Assembly (NCBI RefSeq): GCF_000420705.1 | Contig: NZ_ATVL01000006.1 | Location: 992,267 to 1,056,266, forward strand | Reading direction: 5' to 3' | DNA: 64,000 nucleotides | From: Hymenobacter norwichensis DSM 15439 | Lineage (GTDB): Bacteria > Bacteroidota > Bacteroidia > Cytophagales > Hymenobacteraceae | Shown here: piece after piece, positions 25,294 through 33,592 of the stretch | How positions within the stretch are numbered: the stretch's first letter is position 1 | Layout of the letters: every line of letters begins with the position of its first letter | Translations under genes and position numbers: made by a program | Notes under the pieces: generated by a model | What the model saw: only the letters and a program-made list of their open reading frames with translations | What the model was told of the DNA's origin: nothing | The model's database searches: none

Positions 25294-26097
25294 TTGGAAC
25301 ACGGAATCTGCGCGCTGAGCGTCGTGCCGGTACGCGCCGAACCTACAGACAAAGCCGAAATAGTTACCCAGCTGATTTTCGGCGAGTGCTATTCCATTTT
25401 GCAGGTGCAAAACCAGTGGCAGCAAGTGCGCACCACCGCCGACCAGTACGTGGGCTGGATGGACGTTAAGCAGCACACGCCCGTCACGGCCGAGTACTTG
25501 GCCGCCTGGCAGGCCCAAGACCACCCGCGTACCCTGGACGTCGTGCAAATGGTGAGTGACCCCGACACGCGCATTCCGGTGCAGCTAGGCTCCCGGCTAC
25601 CGTTTTTCGATGGCATGACCCTGCGCCTAGGGGAGCGGCAGTTGTTCTACAACGGCGCTGCCACCAACCCCCAAAATGGCCACGGCCCGCACGGCCCTTT
25701 GGATGCCCGCCTGCGCCTGCTCCAGAAAATGGCGCTGGTGTACATGAAGGCCCCGTACTTATGGGGTGGCAAAAGCCTGTTCGGCATCGACTGCTCGGGC
25801 CTGATGCAGCAACTCTATGGTTTGATTGGGGTACAGCTCCCGCGGGACGCTCGCCAGCAAATCAACCTTGGCCAAACCGTACATTTTGTGGCCCAAACCC
25901 AGCCCGGCGACCTAGCCTTTTTCGACAACGCCGACGGCAACATTGTGCACGTTGGGCTGCTACTGGAAGACCAGCAAATTATTCACGCCAGCGGCGAAGT
26001 CCGCATCGACCCACTCGACCACAACGGCATCTTCAACCGCAGCCGGCAGAAGTACACCCACAAGCTACGCCTCATCAAGCGCCTGCTAGCCGAATAA
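25294..26097 (+). CDS. C40 family (NlpC/P60) peptidase
   Basis: A 267-aa cell-wall peptidase. The N-terminal half has SH3b-like folds (VVPVRAEPTDKAEIVTQLIFGE, then YVGWMDVKQ). The NlpC/P60 domain follows: Cys167 in GIDCSGLMQQLYG, His219 in NIVHVGLLL and His231 in QIIHASGEVRID make the catalytic set. It is likely to cleave the gamma-D-Glu-diamino acid link, as in related dipeptidyl peptidase VI enzymes. No signal peptide is visible. The start is TTG 25294, immediately after the palindrome's right arm; family openings resemble MEHGICALSVVPVR, supporting it. Confidence 0.9.
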   Translation: MEHGICALSVVPVRAEPTDKAEIVTQLIFGECYSILQVQNQWQQVRTTADQYVGWMDVKQHTPVTAEYLAAWQAQDHPRTLDVVQMVSDPDTRIPVQLGSRLPFFDGMTLRLGERQLFYNGAATNPQNGHGPHGPLDARLRLLQKMALVYMKAPYLWGGKSLFGIDCSGLMQQLYGLIGVQLPRDARQQINLGQTVHFVAQTQPGDLAFFDNADGNIVHVGLLLEDQQIIHASGEVRIDPLDHNGIFNRSRQKYTHKLRLIKRLLAE

Positions 26098-26254
26098 ATC
26101 CGTTTTTCAGTGGTTCTAGCGCCGCTTCAAAAATGGTCTGCAACCAATCGTAAACTATACATAACCAGGAGAAACTAAACTTTCCAGCTATTGTTAATAC
26201 GCTTAGAATCATATAGCTTTCGCTGTACCACATGATTCTTATCCGTTTGAGCGT

Positions 26255-26752
26255 ATGGACCAAAAAGTTTTAGTTCTGAATGGTGATTACACGGCCATTA
26301 CGCTGTGCAGTGTGCAGAAAGCATTTGTTCTATTGTTTCTTGATAAAGCCGAGATGATTGCCAACTCGGAGCACGGCGTGATACGTACCGTTAGCACCTC
26401 GTATCCCAAGCCCAGCATCATCCGGTTGCAGCGCTACGTGCGCGTGCCCTACAAAGGCATTGCCCTGAGCCGCCACAACATCATGAAGCGTGACCATTTC
26501 GAATGCCAGTACTGCGGTTCCACCAAAAACCTGACCCTCGACCACGTGCTACCTCGCTCGCGCGGCGGCGACTCCAGTTGGGGCAATCTGCTGACGGCCT
26601 GCTCCCGGTGCAACCACGCCAAAGGGCACCGCACCCCCTCCGAAGCCGGCCTCACGATAAGACAGCAGCCGAAGAAACCAACCTTATCTGGTTTCCTCAA
26701 ACTCAGCGCCGGTACCATCGACCATAACTGGCATGCCTACCTCAATAACTAG
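26255..26752 (+). CDS. HNH endonuclease family protein
   Basis: A 165-aa protein widely conserved in Bacteroidota, with a C-terminal HNH domain: Cys84-x2-Cys87 (ECQYCGS), LDHVLPRSRGG with His97, and Cys116-x2-Cys119 (CSRCNHAKG). The N-terminal half starts MDQKVLVLNGDYTAITLCSV. Housekeeping-like DNA or RNA processing is possible; the biological role is not established. Its TAG stop overlaps the terminator stem. Confidence 0.9.
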   Translation: MDQKVLVLNGDYTAITLCSVQKAFVLLFLDKAEMIANSEHGVIRTVSTSYPKPSIIRLQRYVRVPYKGIALSRHNIMKRDHFECQYCGSTKNLTLDHVLPRSRGGDSSWGNLLTACSRCNHAKGHRTPSEAGLTIRQQPKKPTLSGFLKLSAGTIDHNWHAYLNN

Positions 26753-26777
26753 CCGGAAGCGCTGCTTCCGGCTTTTT
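26751..26777 (+). terminator. HNH gene terminator overlapping the stop codon
   Basis: AGCCGGAAGC / GCTTCCGGCT pair, then six T. The AG of the TAG stop (26750-26752) is part of the left arm. Confidence 0.85.
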
Positions 26778-26830
26778 TGTGGCCTATGAATGGAGGTCGA
26801 AAGGAGCTAGGTCATGCTTGTAGCACTCAT

Positions 26831-26883
26831 TACACACAAAAAAGCCCTGCTTCTCTGTGAAAAGCAGGGCTTTTTTGTGTGTA
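26831..26883. terminator. Bidirectional terminator
   Basis: TACACACAAAAAAGCCCTGC and its complement pair over 20 bp with a 13-nt loop. It follows the alpha/beta hydrolase gene (minus) and can also end HNH read-through. Confidence 0.88.
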
Positions 26884-26890
26884 GTAACTT

Positions 26891-27754
26891 CTAGCTTTCT
26901 TCGCCGCTACGGACCGTGCCGCTGGTGGCAAAGTCAATTAGGTCGCGGTTCAGTTTGTCTTTCTCGGTGATGAACAGGCCGTGAGGGGCACCATCGTATA
27001 CCACATAAGTACCGTTGGTGAGGTGCTCACTCATCCGCTCACCACTGTTCTTCACAGGTACTGTTTTGTCGTCTTCGCCATGAATTACCAACGTTGGCAC
27101 TTTGATGGTAGCCAAGTCTTGGCGGAAGTCGGTTTCAGCAAAAGCATGGCCACAGGCTACGGTAGCTTGGTGTGAGCCCAACGAGGCCATACCGAACGAC
27201 CAGTCGAGCACAGCTTTGCTCACGGGGTTAGACAGCGGGCCTTCGCCGTAGAATTGTTTGCCGAACGTTTGCAGGAAGTCGAACCGGTCTTTGGCAATAT
27301 TCTTCTGAATATCGTCAAACACTGATTTGTCTACGCCGTCGGGATTGTCGTCGGTTTTCAATAAATAAGGCGTCACAGCCGATATGAAGGCTACTTTCGA
27401 CACGCGCGCTCCGTTGTGGCGGCTCATGTAGCGGGCCACTTCGCCGCCGCCCATCGAGAAGCCTACCAGCGTTACGTCTTGCAGGTCGAGCGTGTCGAGT
27501 ACAGCCTTTAGGTCGTCGGCCAGGGTATCGTAGTCGTATCCCTCGAATGGTTTCGAGGAGTTACCGAAACCGCGACGAGTGTAAGCTACTACGCGCAGAC
27601 CATGCTTGGGTAATTCACCGAGCTGGTAAGTCCAAGCTTCGTGGCTCTGGGGCCAGCCGTGAATCAACACAACGGGTTTGCCCTGTCCTTGGTCGGTGTA
27701 GTGTAGTTTTATTTCTTCGCCGTTAACGTCTTGGCCAGCTTTGATGTAGCTCAT
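26891..27754 (-). CDS. Alpha/beta hydrolase, chloroperoxidase/arylesterase-like
   Basis: A 287-aa alpha/beta hydrolase: HGWPQSHEAW oxyanion loop, nucleophile Ser in GFSMGGGE (about residues 97-104), Asp in HGEDDKTVP and His in GAPHGLF. The closest named relatives are non-haem chloroperoxidases and arylesterases. ATG 27754 gives MSYIKAGQDVNGEEIKLHYT, the usual opening; an upstream in-frame start adds 31 residues. Confidence 0.9.
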   Translation of the reverse strand: MSYIKAGQDVNGEEIKLHYTDQGQGKPVVLIHGWPQSHEAWTYQLGELPKHGLRVVAYTRRGFGNSSKPFEGYDYDTLADDLKAVLDTLDLQDVTLVGFSMGGGEVARYMSRHNGARVSKVAFISAVTPYLLKTDDNPDGVDKSVFDDIQKNIAKDRFDFLQTFGKQFYGEGPLSNPVSKAVLDWSFGMASLGSHQATVACGHAFAETDFRQDLATIKVPTLVIHGEDDKTVPVKNSGERMSEHLTNGTYVVYDGAPHGLFITEKDKLNRDLIDFATSGTVRSGEES

Positions 27755-27874
27755 CAGTGAAAAGTATGTAGGAGATGTAGAATGGGTTTGATGTCTGTAC
27801 ATACGCTGAAGATTCTGCTGAGGTACTTTTCTGACAATATCTTGCACATATATTCACTCATCAACTCCAGCCAG

Positions 27875-29131
27875 ATGGCCTTTTCAGTTGCCTATTACCC
27901 TGTACGCTTGTCGGTGATGCTGCTTAGTATGCTAGCCGCCTGCCAATCCAAAACCGATTCTGGTACTACTACCACTACTGCTCCCACCCAGCAACTAACG
28001 GCCAGCGGCCCGCAGGATTCGCCTGGCACCTGGTACCGAATCTACCGCGGTACTCTCGGCTCCGACAGCATCACGCTACACCTGCAAACCTGGCCCGCAG
28101 GTTTTGAAAGCCGCCGCGCCGCCATGTTTGTGGGCTCTTACAGCGGGGCCGATGGCCAGCCATACGAAGTCGGGACGGACTACAACACCGAAGCCAAGCC
28201 CGACAGCATTGTGTTGCGCGACCGAGACCTGACGTTTGCCGACGACAATAGCAGCGGCCCAGTGTGGCGGCTGCACCTAACGGGTAAGGAGCTAAGGGGT
28301 ACGCGGGGCGGCCAGCAAGTGCAGTTGCGCGAAGTCACGTTGCCCGGCAGTATCCGTTTCGCTTCGCGCTATTTCACCGATTCGGTAGCGGCCTACCCCA
28401 ACAAGCCGGCTTCGCCCTACGGCCGCACCAGCCTGCATGTGCTGCTCCCTACTAACGGCTCAGAAGCTAGCCAGCGTGCTCTCACCGATGCAATGCTGCG
28501 CAACCTGCGCGGCGATTCGCTGTCTACCAAAGCCGTACCGGCTTCGGTACAGCAGTACTGGCAGCAACGGTTCAGCGCATTTCAGAAAGACTACCGCGCC
28601 AGTGTAGCCGAACTAGCTCCCAACCTGCCTACGGAACCTGACACCAGCTCTACCGCGCCATCCTACGACTACGTGCTGCGCTTCGAAGACCAGTCGGCCA
28701 CTCACGTCCTTTGGAACCAAGATAATCTACTGAGTCTGGGCTTTTTCTCGTACAGCTACAGCGGTGGTGCGCACGGTAATTATGGCACCAGTGCCGCCAC
28801 ATTCAATGCCCATACAGGACAGGAACTGCACTTCAAGGATATTATTCGGCCTGATGCCCAGGCGCAGCTCAGTCTATTGCTGGAACAGGCAGTGCGCCGT
28901 ACATTGAAGCAGCCCGCTAATGTAGCACTCGACCAATTCCTGTTCGTGAAGAAGATGCCCGTTACCTACAACGCGTACCTGACTAGTGGCGGCGCAGTAT
29001 TCATCTACACGCCCTACGAAATTGCGTCATATGCGCAAGGCGAAATTCGGCTGTTCGTGCCGCGGAAGCAGTTACAGCCCTTGCTAAAATCCGGTCTGCC
29101 GTGGGGTGGGGGAGAAGTCAGCCGGCGGTAG
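27875..29131 (+). CDS. Lipoprotein with DUF3298/DUF4163-like domain
   Basis: A 418-aa lipoprotein. The signal MAFSVAYYPVRLSVMLLSML ends in the lipobox LAAC (residues 22-25). Thr/Ser linkers follow. The C-terminal half (about 200-410) has the DUF3298/DUF4163 pattern: ..NLLSLGFFSYSYSGGAHGNYGTSAATF, GQELHFKDIIRP and VFIYTPYEIASYAQGEIRLFVP, the last typical of the DUF3298 end. Function is not known; related proteins include RsiV and envelope proteins. ATG 27875 is chosen because it begins a compact lipoprotein signal. Confidence 0.83.
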   Translation: MAFSVAYYPVRLSVMLLSMLAACQSKTDSGTTTTTAPTQQLTASGPQDSPGTWYRIYRGTLGSDSITLHLQTWPAGFESRRAAMFVGSYSGADGQPYEVGTDYNTEAKPDSIVLRDRDLTFADDNSSGPVWRLHLTGKELRGTRGGQQVQLREVTLPGSIRFASRYFTDSVAAYPNKPASPYGRTSLHVLLPTNGSEASQRALTDAMLRNLRGDSLSTKAVPASVQQYWQQRFSAFQKDYRASVAELAPNLPTEPDTSSTAPSYDYVLRFEDQSATHVLWNQDNLLSLGFFSYSYSGGAHGNYGTSAATFNAHTGQELHFKDIIRPDAQAQLSLLLEQAVRRTLKQPANVALDQFLFVKKMPVTYNAYLTSGGAVFIYTPYEIASYAQGEIRLFVPRKQLQPLLKSGLPWGGGEVSRR

Positions 29132-29331
29132 TCGTAACGGTACCAGAATCTATAGTAGTTAGCCGATAAAAATGCTCTGAATAGCAACGCTAAGGCTTTG
29201 TGATTGGATATCAGCGCGAAACTGCTGGAATGGTTGAGCTTAAGTGGCTTGGGTTTTGCTGAAGCGTGTGCGGAAAATGTGCAAAATGCGGGGCTTATGG
29301 ACGATTCCGGAGGAGCTGGCGTTGTAGGGGC

Positions 29332-29339
29332 TACCTTTG
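29332..29339 (+). promoter_or_regulatory. Promoter -7 box for the desaturase gene
   Basis: TACCTTTG matches Bacteroidota TAnnTTTG; the ATG is 26 nt further on, supporting the start at 29366 rather than one upstream at 29204. No -33 TTTG box is seen. Confidence 0.6.
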
Positions 29340-29365
29340 CAGTATTCTCTTCACTATACGCTTTT

Positions 29366-30430
29366 ATGCAAGCACCCAAATTCGCGGCTTCACGCTCTTT
29401 CCATAAAGAGTTGAAACTCCGCACTAATGCCTACTTCACCGAAGCCGGCAAAGATACCACCGGCGACTCCCGGCTGTTCGCCAAAGCCGTTATCCTTACG
29501 GTTTCATTTGTAGCCCTGTACCTGCATCTCGTTTTCCTGACGCCTCCTACTTGGCTAGCGTTGGTGGAATGTGCGCTACTAGGTTTGGTAGGCTCAGCCA
29601 TTGGCTTCAACGTCATGCACGACGGCGCCCACGGTTCGTTCAGCAAGTCTAAGTGGGTGAATCAGTTTGCCTCCTTCACGCTGAATGTACTTGGTGGCAA
29701 TAGCTTTATGTGGAACATGAAGCACAACCTCATTCATCACATGTACACCAACGTGGATGGCGTAGACGATGACTTGGACGCTCAGCCGTGGTTGCGCTTA
29801 AGCAGCACCCAAACGCGCTACGGCTTCCACCGTTTCCAGCACCTGTACTTCTGGTTTTTCTACGCGCTGCTTTTCATTGCCTGGATTTTCTTCATGGATT
29901 ACCAGAAGTATTTCAAAGGCAAAATTGGCGAGATGCCTATCAAGAAAATGACCGCCTCCGACCAAGGTGTGTTCTGGGGATTTAAGGCGCTGCACTTGTT
30001 CCTATTCGTGGCATTACCTATCTATACCGTTGGTTTTGTAGCTTGGATATTGGGCTTCCTAGTGTTTGCTACCGTGGTAGGTTTCACCATGAGCATCGTG
30101 TTTCAGCTGGCTCATACTGTGGAGCACGCTGCCTTCCCCATGCCCCACGAAATCACCAATAAGCTGGAAGATGAGTGGGCTATCCACCAAATCAAAACTA
30201 CCGCTAACTTCGCTACTGACAGCAAAGTCATCAGTTGGTTGGTCGGCGGCCTGAACTTCCAGGTAGAGCACCACTTGTTCCCCAATATCTCGCATATCCA
30301 CTATCCGGCGCTCAACAAAATCATCCGTCAGGCTTGCGAGGAATTTGGCGTGGAGTACAATGAATACCCTAAAATGCGCTACGCCGTAGCTTCCCACGTA
30401 GCACACCTGCGCGAGATGGGCCGGGCATAA
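29366..30430 (+). CDS. Membrane fatty acid desaturase
   Basis: A 354-aa acyl-lipid desaturase with three histidine boxes that bind the di-iron centre: HDGAH (residues 85-89), HNLIHH (120-125) and QVEHH in the C-terminal third. About four hydrophobic helices are present (near 44-80 and 170-240). The start at ATG 29366 follows a -7 box by 26 nt. This class is the front-end/delta-6-like group, but no cytochrome b5 domain is present. It likely alters membrane lipid fluidity, maybe with cold. Confidence 0.9.
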   Translation: MQAPKFAASRSFHKELKLRTNAYFTEAGKDTTGDSRLFAKAVILTVSFVALYLHLVFLTPPTWLALVECALLGLVGSAIGFNVMHDGAHGSFSKSKWVNQFASFTLNVLGGNSFMWNMKHNLIHHMYTNVDGVDDDLDAQPWLRLSSTQTRYGFHRFQHLYFWFFYALLFIAWIFFMDYQKYFKGKIGEMPIKKMTASDQGVFWGFKALHLFLFVALPIYTVGFVAWILGFLVFATVVGFTMSIVFQLAHTVEHAAFPMPHEITNKLEDEWAIHQIKTTANFATDSKVISWLVGGLNFQVEHHLFPNISHIHYPALNKIIRQACEEFGVEYNEYPKMRYAVASHVAHLREMGRA

Positions 30431-30452
30431 CCTTCGACAGACATATAATGCA

Positions 30453-30488
30453 AGAAAAAGGGCGCTTCTATGGAAGTGCCCTTTTTCA
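30453..30488 (+). terminator. Terminator after the desaturase gene
   Basis: GAAAAAGGGCGCTTC and GAAGTGCCCTTTTTC form an almost perfect stem with a T run. Confidence 0.85.
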
Positions 30489-30579
30489 TTTATAAACCTG
30501 AATAAAACGAAATTGTCCTATCAAATGAATCAAAAATATATACAGCTAGGTGAAGCTCGTATCTATTCTCTGAATTCCG

Positions 30580-30587
30580 TATCTTTG
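30580..30587 (+). promoter_or_regulatory. rpsA promoter -7 box and about 100-nt leader
   Basis: TATCTTTG matches Bacteroidota TAnnTTTG. A transcript starting about 5-7 nt downstream has about 100 nt of leader before ATG 30696, which includes GGGCCGGCGC..GCGC and CCGGAGTTGG..CCGGACG words capable of pairing. Autogenous control is a possibility. Confidence 0.6.
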
Positions 30588-30695
30588 CCGCCCCGTCAGG
30601 GTGGCGGGCCGGCGCTTTTGCGCTGTGTATCAAGTAAAAACGCGTTCCGGAGTTGGCCCTGAGCCGGACGTGTACAGCAGGGCTACAAGCAACAA

Positions 30696-32720
30696 ATGGC
30701 TGAAGTAGTTGATAACTTCGACTGGGACAACGTAGGAGCGTCAGGCTTCGGTGGTAACTATACCTCCGAGCAACGCGCCGAAATGGAGCAGATGTACGGC
30801 GACACGCTGACCACCGTACAGGAAGAAGAAGTAGTAAAAGGCGTTGTGGTGGGCATCACCGAGCGCGACGTAATCCTAAACATCGGCTTCAAGTCTGATG
30901 GTTTGGTATCCATCACCGAATTCCGCGACCTGCCCGACCTGAAAATCGGCGACGAGGTTGAGGTGTTCATCGAAGACCAGGAAGACCTGAACGGCCAGCT
31001 GATCCTGAGCCGCAAGAAGGCCAAGATCAAGCAGGCTTGGAAGTCTATCTACGATGCTTTGGAGAATGACACCATCCTCGAAGGCGTAGTAAAGCGTCGG
31101 ACCAAAGGTGGTCTGATCATGGACCTGGACGGCGTAGAAGCCTTCCTGCCCGGCTCGCAAATCGACGTGAAGCCTATTCGTGACTTCGACATTTATGTTG
31201 GTCGTCGGATGGAAGTGAAAGTGGTGAAAATCAACGCCGCTTTCGACAACGTGGTAGTTTCGCACAAAGTCCTGATTGAGAAAGACCTCGAAAAGCAGCG
31301 CGAAGCCATCCTCAACAACCTGGAGAAAGGCCAGATTCTGGAAGGTGTTATCAAGAACATGACCAACTTCGGTGTGTTCATTGACCTTGGTGGCGTTGAC
31401 GGTCTGCTGCACATCACCGACATCTCGTGGGGCCGTATCGCTCACCCGAGCGAAGTACTGCAGCTCGACCAGAAGTTGAACATCGTAGTATTGGACTTCG
31501 ACGAAGCCAAGAAGCGTATCAGCCTCGGTCTGAAGCAGCTGACTGCTCACCCATGGGATTCGCTGCCCGCCGACATGGGCGTAGGCTCGAAAGTGAAAGG
31601 CCGCATCGTGAACGTAGCCGACTATGGCGCATTCATGGAAATCATCCCTGGCGTAGAAGGCTTGATCCACGTTTCAGAAATGAGCTGGAGCCAGCACCTG
31701 CGCAACCCGCAGGACTTCATCAAGCAGGGCGACGTAGTAGAGGCTCAGATCCTAACCCTCGACCGCGAAGACCGCAAGATGAGCCTCGGCATCAAGCAGC
31801 TGAGCGAAGATCCTTGGACTCGTGGCGACTTCGGCACCAAGTATGCCGTAGGTACCAAGCACAACGGCCTCGTGCGTAACCTCACCAACTTCGGCCTGTT
31901 CGTGGAACTGGAAGAAGGTGTTGACGGCCTCGTACACGTATCTGACCTGTCGTGGACCAAGAAGATCAAGCATCCTTCGGAAGTAGTGAAGGTAGGTGAC
32001 CGTCTGGACGTGCTCGTGCTCGAGCTGGACGTTGCTAACCGTCGCTTGGCCCTGGGCCATAAGCAGTTGGAAGAAAACCCATGGGATACGTTCCAGACGG
32101 TATTCACCCCTGGCTCGGTACACAAGGCTACTATCACCGAGAAGACGGACCGTGGTGCCGTACTTGAGTTGCCATATGGCATCGAAGGTTTCGCATATCC
32201 AAAGTCGTTGGTGAAAGAGGATGGCAGCAACGCCGAGAACGGCGAATCGCTGGACTTCCGCGTGGTTGAGTTCTCGAAGGATGACCGCCGCATCGTACTG
32301 TCGCACACCGCTGTTTACAACCAGCAGCAGGAAGAAGACACGCGTGCTGCCAAGTTCAAGAAGAAAGGCCCCGCTGGCCAGGCTGCCGGTTCCGCACAAG
32401 GCGAAGGCAAGCTGACCGACCTCAAGAAGCAGCCTGTTGCTGAGAAGTCGACCCTCGGCGACCTAGACGCTCTGTCGGCTCTGCGTGACAAGATGATGGG
32501 TACGGAGCGCCAAGTAGGTGAGCAGAAGCTCGCTTCCAAAGCTGCTCCTGCTGCTGAGGCTGCTCCTGCTGCCGAAGGTGGTATCCTGTCGGCCGTAACA
32601 GGCGCTGCCTCCGCGGCCCTGGACAAGGTAACCGAAGTAGCTGGCGACGTAGTTGAGCGTGCCAAGCACCTGCTCGATTCGGACGACGCTGCCGACAAAA
32701 AAGACGAAGAGAAAGCTTAA
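30696..32720 (+). CDS. rpsA: 30S ribosomal protein S1
   Basis: A 674-aa S1 protein, larger than the E. coli form (557). It carries six S1 (OB-fold) repeats from about residue 40 to 545, each with the G-x-V-x-N/G-x-x-x-x-G-x-(F/L) pattern, as in EGVIKNMTNFGVFIDLGG. The tail (about 545-674) is Lys/Ala-rich (KKKGPAGQAAG, AAPAAEAAPAAE) and ends acidic (DSDDAADKKDEEKA), typical for this phylum. It recruits mRNA to the 30S subunit. A TATCTTTG box and a 100-nt leader precede it. Confidence 0.96.
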   Translation: MAEVVDNFDWDNVGASGFGGNYTSEQRAEMEQMYGDTLTTVQEEEVVKGVVVGITERDVILNIGFKSDGLVSITEFRDLPDLKIGDEVEVFIEDQEDLNGQLILSRKKAKIKQAWKSIYDALENDTILEGVVKRRTKGGLIMDLDGVEAFLPGSQIDVKPIRDFDIYVGRRMEVKVVKINAAFDNVVVSHKVLIEKDLEKQREAILNNLEKGQILEGVIKNMTNFGVFIDLGGVDGLLHITDISWGRIAHPSEVLQLDQKLNIVVLDFDEAKKRISLGLKQLTAHPWDSLPADMGVGSKVKGRIVNVADYGAFMEIIPGVEGLIHVSEMSWSQHLRNPQDFIKQGDVVEAQILTLDREDRKMSLGIKQLSEDPWTRGDFGTKYAVGTKHNGLVRNLTNFGLFVELEEGVDGLVHVSDLSWTKKIKHPSEVVKVGDRLDVLVLELDVANRRLALGHKQLEENPWDTFQTVFTPGSVHKATITEKTDRGAVLELPYGIEGFAYPKSLVKEDGSNAENGESLDFRVVEFSKDDRRIVLSHTAVYNQQQEEDTRAAKFKKKGPAGQAAGSAQGEGKLTDLKKQPVAEKSTLGDLDALSALRDKMMGTERQVGEQKLASKAAPAAEAAPAAEGGILSAVTGAASAALDKVTEVAGDVVERAKHLLDSDDAADKKDEEKA

Positions 32721-32741
32721 GCTTTTTCGTTCGTAACAAGA

Positions 32742-32772
32742 GAGGCCCCGGAGAATTCTGGGGCCTTTTTTT
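32742..32772 (+). terminator. rpsA terminator
   Basis: AGGCCCC and GGGGCCT stem followed by seven T, 20 nt past the stop. Confidence 0.88.
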
Positions 32773-32864
32773 GTGCCATTCGTACCAGTGAAATATTTTC
32801 AGGAAATTCTTCTCTCAGAAAAACAGTTGTTTACAGCACCCGGAGGCAGGAATATCACTCAGGG

Positions 32865-32896
32865 TTTGGCATAAGTCGGATTAAGGTGTAAGTTTG
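32865..32896 (+). promoter_or_regulatory. tRNA-Cys promoter with -33 and -7 boxes
   Basis: TTTG (32865-32868) and TAAGTTTG (32889-32896) are separated by 20 bp, the textbook Bacteroidota arrangement. The mature tRNA 5' end is 13 nt beyond the -7 box. Confidence 0.75.
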
Positions 32897-32908
32897 CATC
32901 CCCAATCC

Positions 32909-32979
32909 GGTGACGTGACCGAGTGGCTAGGTAGAGGTCTGCAAAACCTCCTACGGCGGTTCGAATCCGCCCGTCACCT
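32909..32979 (+). tRNA. tRNA-Cys (anticodon GCA)
   Basis: Folds as a 71-nt cloverleaf: acceptor GGTGACG/CGTCACC, D stem ACC/GGT, anticodon stem GAGGT/ACCTC around loop CTGCAAA (GCA anticodon), T arm GGCGG-TTCGAAT-CCGCC. The discriminator is U73, the identity element of tRNA-Cys. CCA is not encoded. It stands alone with its own promoter and terminator. Confidence 0.97.
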
Positions 32980-32991
32980 CAAGTACAAGCC

Positions 32992-33034
32992 CGAAAAAGC
33001 CCGCTACGAGTTCAACTTGCAGCGGGCTTTTTCG
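32992..33034 (+). terminator. tRNA-Cys terminator
   Basis: CGAAAAAGCCCGCT and AGCGGGCTTTTTCG, a 14-bp perfect stem with a 15-nt loop and five T, 12 nt past the tRNA. It can also end the minus gene at 33055. Confidence 0.88.
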
Positions 33035-33054
33035 TGCCGGGACAGTCTAGCTAT

Positions 33055-33354
33055 TCAGTCGGCTAGCGGCTGCATATGCAGCAGATAAAAGTTGTTCATC
33101 CAGTATTCGGCGTCGGCGCCACAAAAGGAATGGTAACGGCGGCGCACAGCTTCATCGTCAGGGTACACTTCTTCCACCCAAGTTTCCGCCACTAAGTATC
33201 TATTAGGAGGGAGGTTTACCGCTTTAATACGGATGCGGTGACTAATGGAAGTGGTAGCAGCCGATACCTGCGCCGGCAGGATTTCTACGCGCAATTGCCC
33301 TTCAGTGAAGTCGTAAACTTTAGGTTGCCAGATTCCGGTGTATATCGTTTCCAT
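33055..33354 (-). CDS. Hypothetical small protein, 99 aa
   Basis: Not recognised. METIYTGIWQPKVYDFTEGQ begins a soluble protein with several aromatic and charged residues; it contains VAETWVEEVYPDDEAVRRRYH and ends with MNNFYLLHMQPLAD. An upstream in-frame start at 33495 would add 47 low-complexity residues; ATG 33354 is more credible. It converges on tRNA-Cys. Confidence 0.6.
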   Translation of the reverse strand: METIYTGIWQPKVYDFTEGQLRVEILPAQVSAATTSISHRIRIKAVNLPPNRYLVAETWVEEVYPDDEAVRRRYHSFCGADAEYWMNNFYLLHMQPLAD

Positions 33355-33592
33355 GCTGTTATGGAGCTGAAATAGTGGTCTGGGTTTAACCGGCCGAAAA
33401 AATATTCTGCTGCTGCCAGTATTCACCCAGATGCCGCAACTGGCGCTATAGCTGCCTGTTGAGCTTGTCCCTGCCTGAATGCTAGGTGTGAGCAAGGGTG
33501 AAAGAGAATATGGTGGCTTTACAGGCTCAAATCCCTACATTTAACTTCCGCGTACAACGCGCATACTCGCCTTCCACTCCCTGTTTTGGTTT

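Noticed and set aside
30876-31670. Open frame of 264 codons on the minus strand in rpsA
   Set aside because: Antisense to highly conserved S1 repeats; no family features.
33354-33495. 47-codon extension of the 99-aa protein upstream of 33354
   Set aside because: It is low-complexity (Ser/Gly) and unlike the rest of the protein.
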